DNA of 64,000 nucleotides, taken from contig NZ_JACHMY010000001.1 of the NCBI RefSeq assembly GCF_014205135.1, forward strand, positions 3,534,001 through 3,598,000, read 5' to 3'. Below the pieces are notes generated by a model. That model did no database searches, had not been told where the DNA came from, and saw only the letters and a list, made by a program, of their open reading frames with translations. The DNA is from Kribbella italica (GTDB lineage Bacteria; Actinomycetota; Actinomycetes; Propionibacteriales; Kribbellaceae). A program made the translations under genes and the position numbers. Positions within the stretch are counted from its first letter, which is position 1. Each line of letters starts with the position of its first letter. Shown here one piece after another: positions 24,912-34,277 of this stretch.

Positions 24912-25511
24912 CTAAGCCTTCGCAGGCAGCGTCGCCGGCTTGAACGACGGGCGGGTGGCCTCGTACGTCTCGATCTCGTCCGCGTGCGACAGCGTGATGC
25001 CGACGTCGTCCAGACCGTTGAGCAGCCGGTACCGCGTGTAGTCGTCGATCTCGAACGGCGCGGACAGCGCGCCGGCGGAGATCGTCTTCGCCTCGAGGTC
25101 GACCGTGACCTTCGTGCCGGGGTCTTTCTCGATCGTCGTCCACAGTTCCTCGACGACGTCCTCGGTGACGAGCGCGGCCAGCAGGCCGGCCTTGCCCGAG
25201 TTGCCGCGGAAGATGTCGCCGAAGCGCGCCGACACGACGACCCGGAAGCCGTAGTCCATCAGCGCCCAGACCGCGTGCTCGCGCGACGAGCCGGTGCCGA
25301 AGTCGGGGCCGGCGACCAGCACCGAGACCCCCTCGTACTCGGGCTGGTTGAGGACGAAGGCCGGATCGTTGCGCCAGGCAGCGAACAGCCCGTCCTCGAA
25401 GCCGGTCCGGGTGACCCGCTTCAGGTAGACGGCGGGGATGATCTGGTCGGTGTCGACGTTGCCGCGCCGCAGCGGGGCCGCGGTGCCGATGTGCTGGGTG
25501 AAGGCGTCCAT
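24912..25511 (-). CDS. leuD: 3-isopropylmalate dehydratase, small subunit
   Basis: The 199-residue swivel-domain subunit that, with LeuC, isomerises 2- to 3-isopropylmalate in leucine synthesis. Motifs: [36 protein letters not shown] with the substrate-binding Ser-Ser-Arg, and [17 protein letters not shown]. The ATG lies 13 bases after leuC, in one operon. Standard length. Confidence 0.96.
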   Translation of the reverse strand: MDAFTQHIGTAAPLRRGNVDTDQIIPAVYLKRVTRTGFEDGLFAAWRNDPAFVLNQPEYEGVSVLVAGPDFGTGSSREHAVWALMDYGFRVVVSARFGDIFRGNSGKAGLLAALVTEDVVEELWTTIEKDPGTKVTVDLEAKTISAGALSAPFEIDDYTRYRLLNGLDDVGITLSHADEIETYEATRPSFKPATLPAKA

Positions 25512-25524
25512 GATTCCTTTGTCC

Positions 25525-26955
25525 TCAGACGTTCTCGGGTACGGCGACCTCGAGCGGCGGCAGGTCTGCCGGCGCGGCCAGGGTCCCGGTGACGGCGGTG
25601 GCAGCGGCGACGAGCGGCGACACCAGGTGCGTGCGCCCGCCCTTGCCCTGCCGGCCTTCGAAGTTGCGGTTCGACGTCGACGCGCTGCGCTCGCCCGGCG
25701 CCAGCTGGTCCGGGTTCATCCCCAGACACATCGAGCACCCCGCGCCACGCCACTCGGCCCCGGCGTCCTTGAAGATGACGTCCAGTCCCTCGGACTCGGC
25801 CTGCAGCCGCACCCGGCCGGATCCCGGTACGACGAGCATCCGGGTGCCGTCGGCAACCTTCCGCCCGGCCAGTACGCCGGCCGCCGCACGCAGGTCCTCG
25901 ATCCGCCCGTTCGTGCAGGAGCCGAGGAACACCGTGTCGACCTGGATCTCCCGCAGCGGCGTACCGGCGGTCAGGCCCATGTACTCCAGCGCCCGCTCGG
26001 CCGCGACCCGGTCGTTCTCGGTCTCGAAGTCCGCCGGCGACGGCACGTCGGCCGACAGCGGCAGGCCCTGACCCGGATTGGTGCCCCAGGTGACGAACGG
26101 CGCGACCTCCTCGGCCCGCAGGACGACCTCGCGGTCGAACGACGCGTCCGCGTCGGTGGCCAGGCTGTTCCAGTACTCGACCGCGGCTTCCCAGTCGACG
26201 CCCTGCGGCGCGTGCGGCTTGTCCTTCAGGTACGCGTACGTCGTCTCGTCCGGCGCGATCATGCCGGCCTTCGCGCCCCACTCGATCGACATGTTGCAGA
26301 TCGTCATCCGCGCTTCCATCGACAGCGCGCGGATCGCCTCGCCGCGGTACTCGACGATGTAGCCCTGGCCGCCGCCGGTGCCGACCTGCGCGATCAGCGA
26401 CAGCACCAGGTCCTTGGCCGAAACACCGTCCGGCAGTACGCCGTCGACGGTGACCGCCATCGTCTTCGGCCGGGCCTGCATCAGCGTCTGGGTCGCGAGC
26501 ACGTGCTCGACCTCGCTGGTGCCGATCCCGAACGCGATCGCGCCGAACGCGCCGTGCGTCGAGGTGTGGCTGTCACCGCAGACGACGGTCATGCCCGGCT
26601 GGGTCAGCCCGAGCTGCGGGCCGATCACGTGCACGACGCCCTGGTCGGGGTCGCCGAGGGTGTGGATCCGGATGCCGAACTCCTCGGCGTTCTTGCGCAG
26701 CGTGTCGACCTGCGTGCGCGAGACCGGGTCGGCGATCGGCTTGTCGACGTCGTACGTCGGGACGTTGTGGTCCTCGGTCGCGATCGTCAGGTCCGGGCGG
26801 CGGACCGCCCGGTCGGCCAGCCGGAGACCGTCGAAGGCCTGCGGGCTGGTCACCTCGTGGACGAGGTGGAGGTCGATGTAGAGGAGGTCGGGTTCCCCGT
26901 CGGCGTGACGCACGACATGTGCGTCCCAGACCTTTTCCGACAACGTCCTGCCCAT
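25525..26955 (-). CDS. leuC: 3-isopropylmalate dehydratase, large subunit
   Basis: The 476-residue aconitase-like subunit with a 4Fe-4S cluster. Start [34 protein letters not shown]; cluster cysteines in [13 protein letters not shown] and [36 protein letters not shown] near the end. The open frame extends far upstream over the divergent regulator, but the ATG at 26955 is the family start. Divergent from the IclR/NdgR regulator, which likely controls it. Confidence 0.96.
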   Translation of the reverse strand: MGRTLSEKVWDAHVVRHADGEPDLLYIDLHLVHEVTSPQAFDGLRLADRAVRRPDLTIATEDHNVPTYDVDKPIADPVSRTQVDTLRKNAEEFGIRIHTLGDPDQGVVHVIGPQLGLTQPGMTVVCGDSHTSTHGAFGAIAFGIGTSEVEHVLATQTLMQARPKTMAVTVDGVLPDGVSAKDLVLSLIAQVGTGGGQGYIVEYRGEAIRALSMEARMTICNMSIEWGAKAGMIAPDETTYAYLKDKPHAPQGVDWEAAVEYWNSLATDADASFDREVVLRAEEVAPFVTWGTNPGQGLPLSADVPSPADFETENDRVAAERALEYMGLTAGTPLREIQVDTVFLGSCTNGRIEDLRAAAGVLAGRKVADGTRMLVVPGSGRVRLQAESEGLDVIFKDAGAEWRGAGCSMCLGMNPDQLAPGERSASTSNRNFEGRQGKGGRTHLVSPLVAAATAVTGTLAAPADLPPLEVAVPENV

Positions 26956-27045
26956 CAGACTTCTCCTTCGGGTGGTGTACTGAGGTGCGCTTTCGCTCAC
27001 AGTGCGCCGAAGAGGGGCGTACAAGCGACTTGCGTTCCACGATTC

Positions 27046-27064
27046 GAGACGGCAATATCGTCTC
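27046..27064. promoter_or_regulatory. Inverted repeat before the IclR gene
   Basis: GAGACG (27046-27051) and CGTCTC (27059-27064) frame GCAATAT right before the ATG of the regulator, in the 109-base gap to leuC. Likely binding site of the regulator, giving autoregulation and control of leuCD; assignment by position. Confidence 0.5.
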
Positions 27065-27784
27065 ATGGACAACTCTAGCGGAGTCGGCGTTCTCGACAAA
27101 GCAGCTCTCGTTCTGTCCGCACTCGAGTCCGGGCCGGCGACCCTGGCCGGACTCGTGGCGGCGACGGGGCTGGCCCGCCCGACGGCACACCGGCTCGCCG
27201 TCGCGCTCGAGCACCACCGGCTGGTGGGGCGCGACATGCAGGGCCGCTTCGTGCTCGGGCCGCGCCTGAGCGAGCTCGCCTCCGCTGCCGGTGAGGACCG
27301 CCTGCTGGCGACCGCCGGTCCGGTCCTGGCCCGTCTGCGCGACATCACCGGTGAGTCGGCGCAGCTGTTCCGCCGCCAGGGTGAGTACAGAGTGTGTGTC
27401 GCGGCCGCCGAGCGTCCGTCCGGTCTGCGCGACACCGTCCCGGTCGGCAGCCAGCTGACGATGGCCGCTGGATCCGCCGCTCAAATACTGCTGGCCTGGG
27501 AGGACCCGGAGCGCATGCACCGTGGACTCCACAACGCCACCTTCAACGCCGCGGCCCTGGCCGGCGTACGGCGTCGTGGGTGGGCGCACTCGGTCGGCGA
27601 ACGCGAGCAGGGCGTCGCCTCCGTGTCGGCCCCGGTCCGCTCCCCCTCCGGCAAGGTGATCGCGGCCGTGTCGGTCTCCGGCCCGATCGAGCGCCTGTCC
27701 CGCCAGCCCGGCCGGATGCACGCGCCGGCCGTGATGGCCGCCGCCGAGCGACTCTCCGAGGCTTTGCGGCGCGCGTCCGAGTAA
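27065..27784 (+). CDS. ndgR: IclR-family regulator of amino acid synthesis (NdgR/LtbR type)
   Basis: A 239-residue regulator. N-terminal helix-turn-helix: [36 protein letters not shown] in pattern; C-terminal IclR effector domain with [28 protein letters not shown] and [21 protein letters not shown]. Its place divergent from leuC is conserved in actinobacteria, where NdgR/AreB/LtbR controls leuCD and nitrogen-linked pathways. The name rests on position and domain. Confidence 0.88.
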   Translation: MDNSSGVGVLDKAALVLSALESGPATLAGLVAATGLARPTAHRLAVALEHHRLVGRDMQGRFVLGPRLSELASAAGEDRLLATAGPVLARLRDITGESAQLFRRQGEYRVCVAAAERPSGLRDTVPVGSQLTMAAGSAAQILLAWEDPERMHRGLHNATFNAAALAGVRRRGWAHSVGEREQGVASVSAPVRSPSGKVIAAVSVSGPIERLSRQPGRMHAPAVMAAAERLSEALRRASE

Positions 27785-27795
27785 CTCCGTACGAC

Positions 27796-27833
27796 AGAAG
27801 GCCTGACCGCACACCCCCGCGGTCAGGCCTTCT
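27796..27833 (+). terminator. Intrinsic terminator after ndgR
   Basis: A 15-base perfect stem (AGAAGGCCTGACCGC with its complement) around ACACCCCC, followed by TCTTTTG. The best U-tailed terminator in this half of the window. Confidence 0.85.
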
Positions 27834-28002
27834 TCTTTTGCCCCGGCTGTTGCGGCCCGCCCTCGCCGGAGCTTCTGCTGTCTCCTCGGCTATCTTGCGG
27901 CTCGACCACAACTCCCCCGCGCCCTCTTGTCCCGGTCCGGCGCACGGGATCACGATGAAGTCGGGTTGCGGCCCGTCCGGGCCGGCCCGTGGAGGTCGGC
28001 GG

Positions 28003-28593
28003 ATGCCTGGATCAACAGCCGTTGGCGACTGGCTGTCGGTGGGATGGAAGATGCTCGTCGTGCGCGGCGCGGTCGGCATCGTGTTCGGGATCCTGGCCAT
28101 TGCCTGGCCGCTCTCGACGGCGATCGCACTCGCGCTGCTCTGGGGCTTCTGGGCCTTGATGGACGGCATCGGTTCGCTGGTGCAGGCGTTCCAGCCGGAG
28201 GCGGAAGGCAGCCGGCTCTGGCTGGTGGTGATGGGAGTGATCGCCCTGGTCGCGGCGTTCTTCGCGATCTTCAGTCCGGCGACGACCGCGGTGACCCTGA
28301 CCTGGATCCTCGGCATCTGGCTGATCGTCCGCGGAGTGTTCGAGGCGATCGGCGCCTTCGGCAGCAACTTGGCGACCCCGCGCTGGCTGCTGCTGCTCAG
28401 CGCCGCGCTGTCGATCCTGATCGGGATCCTCTTCGCGGCCAATCCCGGCGCGGGCGCGGTCACCATCGCGACCTGGCTGGGCATCGCGGCCCTGGCCTGG
28501 GGAGGCGTCTTCGTCCTGGGCGGTCTCGCCGTACGCCGGGAGCTCACCGGTCACACCACCGTGATCCCGCCAGGTGCCGCACCTCAACCCTGA
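28003..28593 (+). CDS. HdeD-like DUF308 membrane protein
   Basis: A 196-residue protein with six hydrophobic segments in three paired repeats, each like LVVRGAVGIVFGILAIAWP, as in the HdeD/DUF308 family of acid-stress-linked membrane proteins. The ATG at 28003 has GGAGG seven bases upstream; an in-frame ATG at 27955 is the longer option. Function in actinobacteria is not established. Confidence 0.85.
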   Translation: MPGSTAVGDWLSVGWKMLVVRGAVGIVFGILAIAWPLSTAIALALLWGFWALMDGIGSLVQAFQPEAEGSRLWLVVMGVIALVAAFFAIFSPATTAVTLTWILGIWLIVRGVFEAIGAFGSNLATPRWLLLLSAALSILIGILFAANPGAGAVTIATWLGIAALAWGGVFVLGGLAVRRELTGHTTVIPPGAAPQP

Positions 28594-28650
28594 GCCCTAC
28601 CGTCGCCGGGCTCATCACCCAAGAACCCACAAGTCGCCGGAGCAACCAGA

Positions 28651-28680
28651 AGCGCCTCTCACCCGGAGGTGAGAGGCGCT
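28651..28680. terminator. Intrinsic terminator, HdeD gene / tRNA side
   Basis: AGCGCCTCTCACC and GGTGAGAGGCGCT form a 13-base stem with the stable loop CGGA, followed on the plus strand by GTTTTCT. Serves the plus-strand gene and lies just past the 3' end of the minus-strand tRNA. Confidence 0.8.
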
Positions 28681-28691
28681 GTTTTCTCTGG

Positions 28692-28764
28692 TAGCCCCGA
28701 CGGGATTCGAACCCGCGCTACCGCCTTGAGAGGGCGGCGTGCTAGGCCGCTACACAACGGGGCC
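28692..28764 (-). tRNA. tRNA-Glu (anticodon CTC)
   Basis: A 73-base cloverleaf on the minus strand: acceptor GGCCCCG with CGGGGCT, anticodon stem CCGCC/GGCGG around CTCTCAA with anticodon CTC, and T-arm GCGGGTTCGAATCCCGT. CCA is encoded (28691-28689). The glutamyl-tRNA synthetase gene lies 1.2 kb upstream on the same strand. Confidence 0.95.
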
Positions 28765-28844
28765 AGAGCGTTGTTGCATGGTCCTTGCGGACCGGCAACG
28801 AGGAAGGACTCTACCGATTTTCATCGGCCGGGTCCAATCACTCG

Positions 28845-28916
28845 CTGGGGTACTAGGACTCGAACCTAGACTAACTGAACCAGAATCAGACGGGCTGCCA
28901 ATTACCCCATACCCCA
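28845..28916 (-). tRNA. tRNA-Gln (anticodon CTG)
   Basis: A 72-base cloverleaf on the minus strand: acceptor TGGGGTA with TACCCCA, anticodon loop TTCTGGT with anticodon CTG, T-arm CTAGGTTCGAGTCCTAG. No encoded CCA. Transcribed ahead of tRNA-Glu, 80 bases apart. In actinobacteria tRNA-Gln is usually first charged with glutamate by GltX and then amidated, so both tRNAs are GltX substrates. Confidence 0.95.
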
Positions 28917-29034
28917 AAGGCATTTCACCGAGTTCGGGAGGTTGTTTCCGCCCTCACGACCTGGCTCAGAGAGCATACCGAAGTCCGGGCCCAGACACCA
29001 AAACGAGTCCCCGCTGAACCAGATGTCACTCGTG

Positions 29035-29994
29035 TCACACCAGTCTCCTGCCCGGTCCACCGACCACCGGCGCGTGCACCAGCGGCAGGTCGCACGTCGT
29101 CCCCAGGTGCAGCTTGCGCGCCAGCAGCACGGCCACCGCGCCGAACAGCACGAACTTCGACACGTCCACCGCCACCAGACCCCAGCCCGCGTCCGAAGCG
29201 TTCAGGCTGGCACTCACGCTGTTGGTCAGCGCGGCGTAGATGAACGTCACCACGTTGTTCGCCGCGTGCGCCGCGATCGACGCCTCCAGCCCACCGGTCC
29301 GTACGGCGAGGAAGCCGGCCACCAGCCCGAACGCGAAGCGGTCCAGGAACAGCGCCGGGCTCTCCCACGGCCACACCCCGTGCGCCATCGTGAACAGCAC
29401 CGTCGTGACCACCACCGCGACCACCGAGCTGCGCACGAACGCACCGACCGCCTGCAGCAGGTAGCCGCGGAAGAAGTACTCCTCTCCCGCCGCCTGCAGC
29501 GACGAGGTGAGCAGCACGACCGCGATCACGCCGGCCGCGTCCGCGGCCGCACCCTTGCCGCCGTCGCCGAGCAGCTCGATCCCGCCGACCTTGATCACGC
29601 CGAGCATCACCAGCTCGACCACGACGGCGGCCAGCCCGAACCACAGCATCGGCCGCCACCGGATCCGGCCGACCACCGACGACAGCAGTCCCGGCGTCTG
29701 GTGGTTCAGCCGGGTCGCGACGACCATCGCCAACGGGATCAGCACGATCAGCGTCAGGTTCGTGGTCAGCAGCCCGAACCACGAGATCGTCCCCTCGGGA
29801 TCCTTGCGGATGCCGAACGCGATCACCTGGATCACCAGGCTGAGGAACATCCACCCGGCCAGTACGGCGAACGCGCCGAGCACCACGGTCCACCCGGCCG
29901 TGACCGGGTTGCGCAGCAGCCGGTGGTACGGCTGCGCGCCCGCGTCCCGGGGATCCACGGTGGACCCGGGGCGCGGCGTCGCGTCGTACGGCAT
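29035..29994 (-). CDS. CPBP-family intramembrane metalloprotease
   Basis: A 319-residue polytopic membrane protein with about eight hydrophobic segments. The CPBP (CaaX/bacteriocin-processing) signature is complete: AAGEEYFFRGYLLQA with the two glutamates and arginine, MAHG, and HAANNVVTFIY. Members cleave or bind peptides within the membrane; the substrate here is unknown. Ends a run of minus-strand genes with gltX and the FAH-family gene, four bases from gltX. Confidence 0.9.
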   Translation of the reverse strand: MPYDATPRPGSTVDPRDAGAQPYHRLLRNPVTAGWTVVLGAFAVLAGWMFLSLVIQVIAFGIRKDPEGTISWFGLLTTNLTLIVLIPLAMVVATRLNHQTPGLLSSVVGRIRWRPMLWFGLAAVVVELVMLGVIKVGGIELLGDGGKGAAADAAGVIAVVLLTSSLQAAGEEYFFRGYLLQAVGAFVRSSVVAVVVTTVLFTMAHGVWPWESPALFLDRFAFGLVAGFLAVRTGGLEASIAAHAANNVVTFIYAALTNSVSASLNASDAGWGLVAVDVSKFVLFGAVAVLLARKLHLGTTCDLPLVHAPVVGGPGRRLV

Positions 29995-29998
29995 CAGC

Positions 29999-31537
29999 TC
30001 ACTCCGCCGGAAGCAGCGTGCGGGCGTGCTCGAGCCGGTGCAGCGACCGGTCCCGGCCGAGCAGCTCGAGCGACTCGAACAGCGGCGGCGAGATCCGGCG
30101 GCCCGAGATCGCGACCCGGACCGGGCCGAACGCGTTCTTCGGCTTGAGCCCCAGTCCCTCGATCAGCGAGGCGCGCAGCGCGGCCTCGATCGCCTCGGTG
30201 GTCCAGTCGGACAGGTTCGACAGCGCCTTCACCGACGCCTCGAGGACGGCACCGGCGTCACCGGTCAGCACCTTGCCCGCGGCATCGGCGTCGACCTTGA
30301 ACGCCTCGTCGGGGACGAACAGGAAGCCGAGCATGTCGACCGCCTCGGACAGCGAGTTCATCCGCTCCTGCACCAGCGGTACGGCGGCGGTCAGCAACTG
30401 CTGCTGCTCGTCGGTCGGCTCGGCCGGCAGCACGCCCGCCTTGGCCAGGAACGGCACCACCCGGCGGCCGAACTCGGCCGGCTCCAGCAGCCGCATGTGG
30501 GAGGCGTTGATCGCCTCGCACTTCTTCGGGTCGAACCGGGCGGCGTTCGAGTTCACCTTGCGGATGTCGAAGGCCTCGACCATCTCGGTCATCGTGAACA
30601 CGTCCCGGTCCTCGGCGATCGACCAGCCGAGCAGGGCCAGGTAGTTCAGCAGGCCCTCGGGCAGGAAGCCGCGCTCCATGTACTCGCCCAGACCCGCGCC
30701 CGGGTCGCGCTTGGACAGCTTCTTGTTGCCCTCACCCATCACGAACGGCAGGTGCCCGAACCGCGGCGTCCGGCCGGAGCCGATGCCGATCTCGGCCAGC
30801 GCCTCGTACAGCGCGATCTGCCGCGGCGTCGACGGCAGCAGGTCCTCGCCGCGCAGCACGTGGGTGATCTCCATCAGCGCGTCGTCGACCGGGTTCACCA
30901 GCGGGTACAGCGGGAACCCGTTGGCCCGGACCAGGACGTAGTCGCCCAGGTTCTCGGGCAGGAAGGTGATCTCGCCGCGGACCAGGTCGGTGAAGGTGAT
31001 CGGGCGGTCCGGCATCCGCAGCCGGACGACCGGGCGCCGGCCCTCGTCGACGTACGCCTTGACCTGCTCGTCGGTCAGCGTGCGGCAGTGGCCGTCGTAC
31101 CCGCTGTGCTGGCCGGCCTGACGCGCCGCCTCGCGCCGCTGGTCGAGCTCCTCCTGCGAGCAGTAGCAGTGGTACGCCTTGCCGGCCTGCAGCAGCTTGG
31201 CCACGACGTCGGCGTAGATGTCCATCCGCTCGGTCTGCTTGTACGGGCCGAAGTCGCCGCCGACCTCGGGACCCTCGTCCCAGCCGATATCGAGCCAGCG
31301 CAGCGAGTCGAGCGTGTACTGCAGCGCCTCGGGGGTGTTGCGGGCCGCGTCGGTGTCCTCGATCCGCAGGACCAGCTTGCCGCCGTAGTGGCGGGCGAAG
31401 GCCCAGGCGAACAGGGCGGTGCGGATGTTGCCGACGGTCAGCAGACCGGTCGGGGAGGGCGCGAACCGCAGGCGGACCTGCGCTGGCTCAAGGCCGCCGA
31501 GTACGTCGTCGTCGGTCGGGGCAGGCCTGTCAGTCAC
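29999..31537 (-). CDS. gltX: Glutamyl-tRNA synthetase
   Basis: A 512-residue class I synthetase, cytoplasmic. HIGH-type motif in RFAPSPTGLLTVGNIRT (His replaced in the usual actinobacterial manner by TVGN), VLRGEDLLPSTPRQIALYE, and the KLSKRDPG (KMSKS) loop. GTG start at 31537 overlaps the end of the upstream FAH-family gene by eight bases, so it is cotranscribed. Lies beside the tRNA-Gln/tRNA-Glu pair it charges. Confidence 0.95.
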   Translation of the reverse strand: MTDRPAPTDDDVLGGLEPAQVRLRFAPSPTGLLTVGNIRTALFAWAFARHYGGKLVLRIEDTDAARNTPEALQYTLDSLRWLDIGWDEGPEVGGDFGPYKQTERMDIYADVVAKLLQAGKAYHCYCSQEELDQRREAARQAGQHSGYDGHCRTLTDEQVKAYVDEGRRPVVRLRMPDRPITFTDLVRGEITFLPENLGDYVLVRANGFPLYPLVNPVDDALMEITHVLRGEDLLPSTPRQIALYEALAEIGIGSGRTPRFGHLPFVMGEGNKKLSKRDPGAGLGEYMERGFLPEGLLNYLALLGWSIAEDRDVFTMTEMVEAFDIRKVNSNAARFDPKKCEAINASHMRLLEPAEFGRRVVPFLAKAGVLPAEPTDEQQQLLTAAVPLVQERMNSLSEAVDMLGFLFVPDEAFKVDADAAGKVLTGDAGAVLEASVKALSNLSDWTTEAIEAALRASLIEGLGLKPKNAFGPVRVAISGRRISPPLFESLELLGRDRSLHRLEHARTLLPAE

Positions 31538-32318
31538 GCACGATCACCTTGTTCGTCAGAGTTCCGATTCCTTCGACACTGATCGCGACCTCGTCGCCGG
31601 GCAGCATCGGACCGACACCCGCGGGGGTCCCGGTGAGCACCACGTCGCCGGGCAGCAGCGTGGTGAAGGAGGTGATGTAGGCCAGCACCTCCGGGATGTC
31701 GAAGATGAACTGCGAGGTCCGGCCGTCCTGCTTCGGCTCGCCGTTCAGCTCCGTGCTGACCCGGACGTCGGAGACGTCCAGGTCGGTCTGGATCCAGGGA
31801 CCGAGCGGGCAGAAGGTGTCGTACCCCTTGGCCCGGGCCCACTGGCCGTCGCTCTTCTGCAGGTCGCGCGCGGTCACGTCGTTGGCGATCGTGTAGCCGA
31901 AGATCACCTCTTCGGCCCGCTCGCGGGGCAGGTCGCGGCAGATCCGGCCGATCACGATCGCCAGCTCGCCCTCGAAGTGCAGGTTGTTGGTCTGCTCGGG
32001 GTAGACGATGCCGTCGCGCGGGCCGATCACCGACGTGTTCGGCTTGAGGAAGATCATCGGCTCGGCCGGTACGTCGTTGCCCAGCTCGGCGGCGTGGTCG
32101 GCGTAGTTGCGCCCGACGCAGACCACCTTGCTGCGCGGGATCACCGGGGCCAGCAGCCGGACGTCGGCCAGCTGCAGCACCTCGCCGGTGAGCTGGACCG
32201 GCCGGTACAGCGGGTCCGAGTCGAGGACGGCGACGGTGCCGACAAGACCTTCGGGGTCGTCGGTCTCGACAAGCCCGTACTTCGGTTCGTCGTCGACGGA
32301 GAATCTGGCGATACGCAC
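31530..32318 (-). CDS. Fumarylacetoacetate hydrolase family protein
   Basis: A 262-residue FAH-fold enzyme. An N-terminal strand domain is followed by VCVGRNYADHAAELG, IFLKPNTSVIGPRDGI, the metal-binding FEGELAIVIGRI, and GDVVLTGTPAGVGPM. Members hydrolyse or decarboxylate acylpyruvates and similar acids (fumarylpyruvate, oxaloacetate, homoprotocatechuate products); which one is not clear. Its neighbour order upstream of gltX is widely conserved in actinobacteria. Confidence 0.9.
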   Translation of the reverse strand: MRIARFSVDDEPKYGLVETDDPEGLVGTVAVLDSDPLYRPVQLTGEVLQLADVRLLAPVIPRSKVVCVGRNYADHAAELGNDVPAEPMIFLKPNTSVIGPRDGIVYPEQTNNLHFEGELAIVIGRICRDLPRERAEEVIFGYTIANDVTARDLQKSDGQWARAKGYDTFCPLGPWIQTDLDVSDVRVSTELNGEPKQDGRTSQFIFDIPEVLAYITSFTTLLPGDVVLTGTPAGVGPMLPGDEVAISVEGIGTLTNKVIVRD

Positions 32319-32499
32319 GGCTGGCCTTCAGTCGAGGGAATGAACGGCCCGAGCCTACCGCCGGACCCAGTCGACCACTCGATCCGGTGACCTGGTCCCC
32401 CCTCCAGCCGCCCGGCGCCGAAGCCCACCGCGACCTCTCTTCTCCTTCTGTCGTTCTTCTTCTTTTCCTGTCACTCGTCCCGAATGAGACAGTGGTCCC

Positions 32500-33003
32500 G
32501 TGACGACCAATCCGACCCCGTTCACGATCCGCCTGGCCGAGCCCGCGGAGTACGCCGCCGTCGGCGAACTGACCGCCGAGGCCTACGCCAACGACGGCTT
32601 CATCCCGGCCAACTCCGACTACGGCGACACTCTGCGCGCCGCCGCGGACCGCGCCGAACGCGCCGAGCTCTGGGTCGCCACCGACGGCACGGACCTGCTC
32701 GGCACGGTCACGTACTGCGTACCCGGCTCCTTCTACGGTGAGATCGGTCAGCCCCACGAGGGCGAGTTCCGAATGCTCGGCGTCTCGGCCAAGGCCCGCG
32801 GCCTCGGCGTCGGCACCGCGCTGACCAAGCACTGCATCACCCGCTCCCGCGAGCTGGGCTTCACCCACCTCGTCCTGTCGAGCGCCGACTACATGAAGCC
32901 CGCCCACCGCATCTACGAACGCCTCGGCTTCACCCGCGTCCCTTCCCGCGACTGGTCCCCCCGCCCCGGCGTCCACCTGTACGCCTACTCCCTGGCACTG
33001 TGA
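32500..33003 (+). CDS. GNAT-family N-acetyltransferase
   Basis: A 167-residue acetyltransferase: FTIRLAEPAEYAAVGELTAE at the start, EFRMLGVSAKARGLGVGTALTKHC with the acetyl-CoA loop (R-x-x-G-x-G), and KPAHRIYERLGFTRVPSRDW. The GTG at 32500 is the only suitable start. Its stop overlaps the start of the next gene (GTGA). Substrate unknown. Confidence 0.88.
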   Translation: MTTNPTPFTIRLAEPAEYAAVGELTAEAYANDGFIPANSDYGDTLRAAADRAERAELWVATDGTDLLGTVTYCVPGSFYGEIGQPHEGEFRMLGVSAKARGLGVGTALTKHCITRSRELGFTHLVLSSADYMKPAHRIYERLGFTRVPSRDWSPRPGVHLYAYSLAL

Positions 33004-33866
33004 CTCTCGTTCTCTCCCCCAGCGAATGGGAACCACTCGCCGCAGCGCACGCGGCGCGGGTGGACGAGCTCGTCGCCGGTCATCTCGCACGCCGTCAGCG
33101 CCGTGAAGCCCACCCGGTCGAGGACTTCCTCTTCACCTACTACTCCACCCGCCCGAACCAGCTCCGCGTCTGGCACCCCGGCCCGGGAGTCAGCCTCGCC
33201 GGCGCCACGGCGTACGAAGGCCGCAAGGGCTACCTGTACGCCGACGGCGCCGCGCAACTGGACCCCGCGGAGATCGAGCGTCGTACGGACTCCATCACCT
33301 GGATCCGCCGCCTCCTCGCGGCGACGCTCGACCGCCAGCCCCAGTTCGGCTGCTTCGGCCTGCACGAGTGGGCGATGGTCTACCGCTTGCAGCCCGGCGA
33401 GGTCCGGCACGAGAAGTGGCCGCTCAGACTAGGGGCCGAGGGCACCGACCAGGTCGTCGAGTCGCACAAGATCGCCTGCTCCCACTTCGACGCCTTCCGC
33501 TTCTTCACCGAACCGGCGCGCCCGCTCAACGTCCTGCACCCCACCCGTGACCTCCAGCCCGACCTGGAACAAGGCGGCTGCCTGCACGCCAACATGGACC
33601 TCTACAAGTGGGCCACCAAACTCGCCCCCTTCACCCCCAGCCCCCTCCTCCTGTCCTGCTTCGAACTCGCCAAGGACATCCGCACCCTGGACATGCAGGC
33701 CTCCCCGTACGACCTGGCCCCGCTCGGCTACTCCCCCATCCCCATCGAAACCCCCACCGGCAAAGCCGAGTACGCCGCCGCCCAACGCACCTTCGCCACC
33801 CGAGCCAAGCCACTCCGCGAACAACTCATCGCCCTCTGCGACGAGCTGCTCAGCACCACGCACTAG
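33000..33866 (+). CDS. Conserved actinobacterial protein, often labelled 3-methyladenine DNA glycosylase
   Basis: A 288-residue protein: HPVEDFLFTYYSTRPNQLRVWHPG, then FGCFGLHEWAMVY, KIACSHFDAFRFFT, GGCLHANMDLYKWATKL and DIRTLDMQASPYDL. It is a well-conserved actinobacterial family that databases often label as 3-methyladenine DNA glycosylase, but I see no helix-hairpin-helix or other glycosylase signature, so I would keep the function open. The many His/Asp/Cys clusters suggest a metal site. Coupled to the GNAT gene. Confidence 0.7.
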   Translation: MTLVLSPSEWEPLAAAHAARVDELVAGHLARRQRREAHPVEDFLFTYYSTRPNQLRVWHPGPGVSLAGATAYEGRKGYLYADGAAQLDPAEIERRTDSITWIRRLLAATLDRQPQFGCFGLHEWAMVYRLQPGEVRHEKWPLRLGAEGTDQVVESHKIACSHFDAFRFFTEPARPLNVLHPTRDLQPDLEQGGCLHANMDLYKWATKLAPFTPSPLLLSCFELAKDIRTLDMQASPYDLAPLGYSPIPIETPTGKAEYAAAQRTFATRAKPLREQLIALCDELLSTTH

Positions 33867-33875
33867 CCTCGAACC

Positions 33876-34277
33876 ATGACCGAGCTCTGGACTCCGGACG
33901 ACCTCCAGCGCATCGCGTCCGCCGACGAACTGCAGATCGCCCCCAGGCGCACCGACGGAACCTTGCGACGCTGGGTGCCGATCTGGGTCGTGTGCGTCGA
34001 CGAGCAGGTCTACGTCCGCACCTGGTACCGCCGAAACACCGGCTGGTTCGCTCACGTGCTCGACTCCCACCGGGCCTGCGTCCGCGTCCCCGGTCTGCAG
34101 ACCGACGTCTCCGTCGAGCACGTCGGCACCGGATCAGAGCGGCTGCGGGCCGACGTCGACACGGCGTACCGCACGAAGTACGCGCGCTACGGCACCTCGA
34201 CAGTCGACCAGATGGTGGCTCCCGAAGCCGCAGCCACCACGCTGCTCCTCGCCCGGGAGCAGGACCGGCTCAGCTGA
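33876..34277 (+). CDS. DUF2255-like protein
   Basis: A 133-residue protein with WTPDDLQRIASADELQIA, RRWVPIWVVCVDEQVYVRTW and FAHVLDSHRACVRVPGLQTDV, matching the small DUF2255 group, which has a split-barrel, flavin-reductase-like look. No ribosome site before the ATG; perhaps leaderless or read from the upstream genes nine bases away. Its end overlaps the convergent methyltransferase by eight bases. Confidence 0.75.
   Translation: MTELWTPDDLQRIASADELQIAPRRTDGTLRRWVPIWVVCVDEQVYVRTWYRRNTGWFAHVLDSHRACVRVPGLQTDVSVEHVGTGSERLRADVDTAYRTKYARYGTSTVDQMVAPEAAATTLLLAREQDRLS

Noticed and set aside
26956..27435. N-terminal extension of leuC across the IclR gene
   Set aside because: Serine/arginine-rich shadow of the regulator; LeuC family proteins begin at the ATG at 26955.
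28679..28690. Attachment site for an integrated element at tRNA-Glu
   Set aside because: No integrase gene and no second copy of the tRNA 3' end found in the window.
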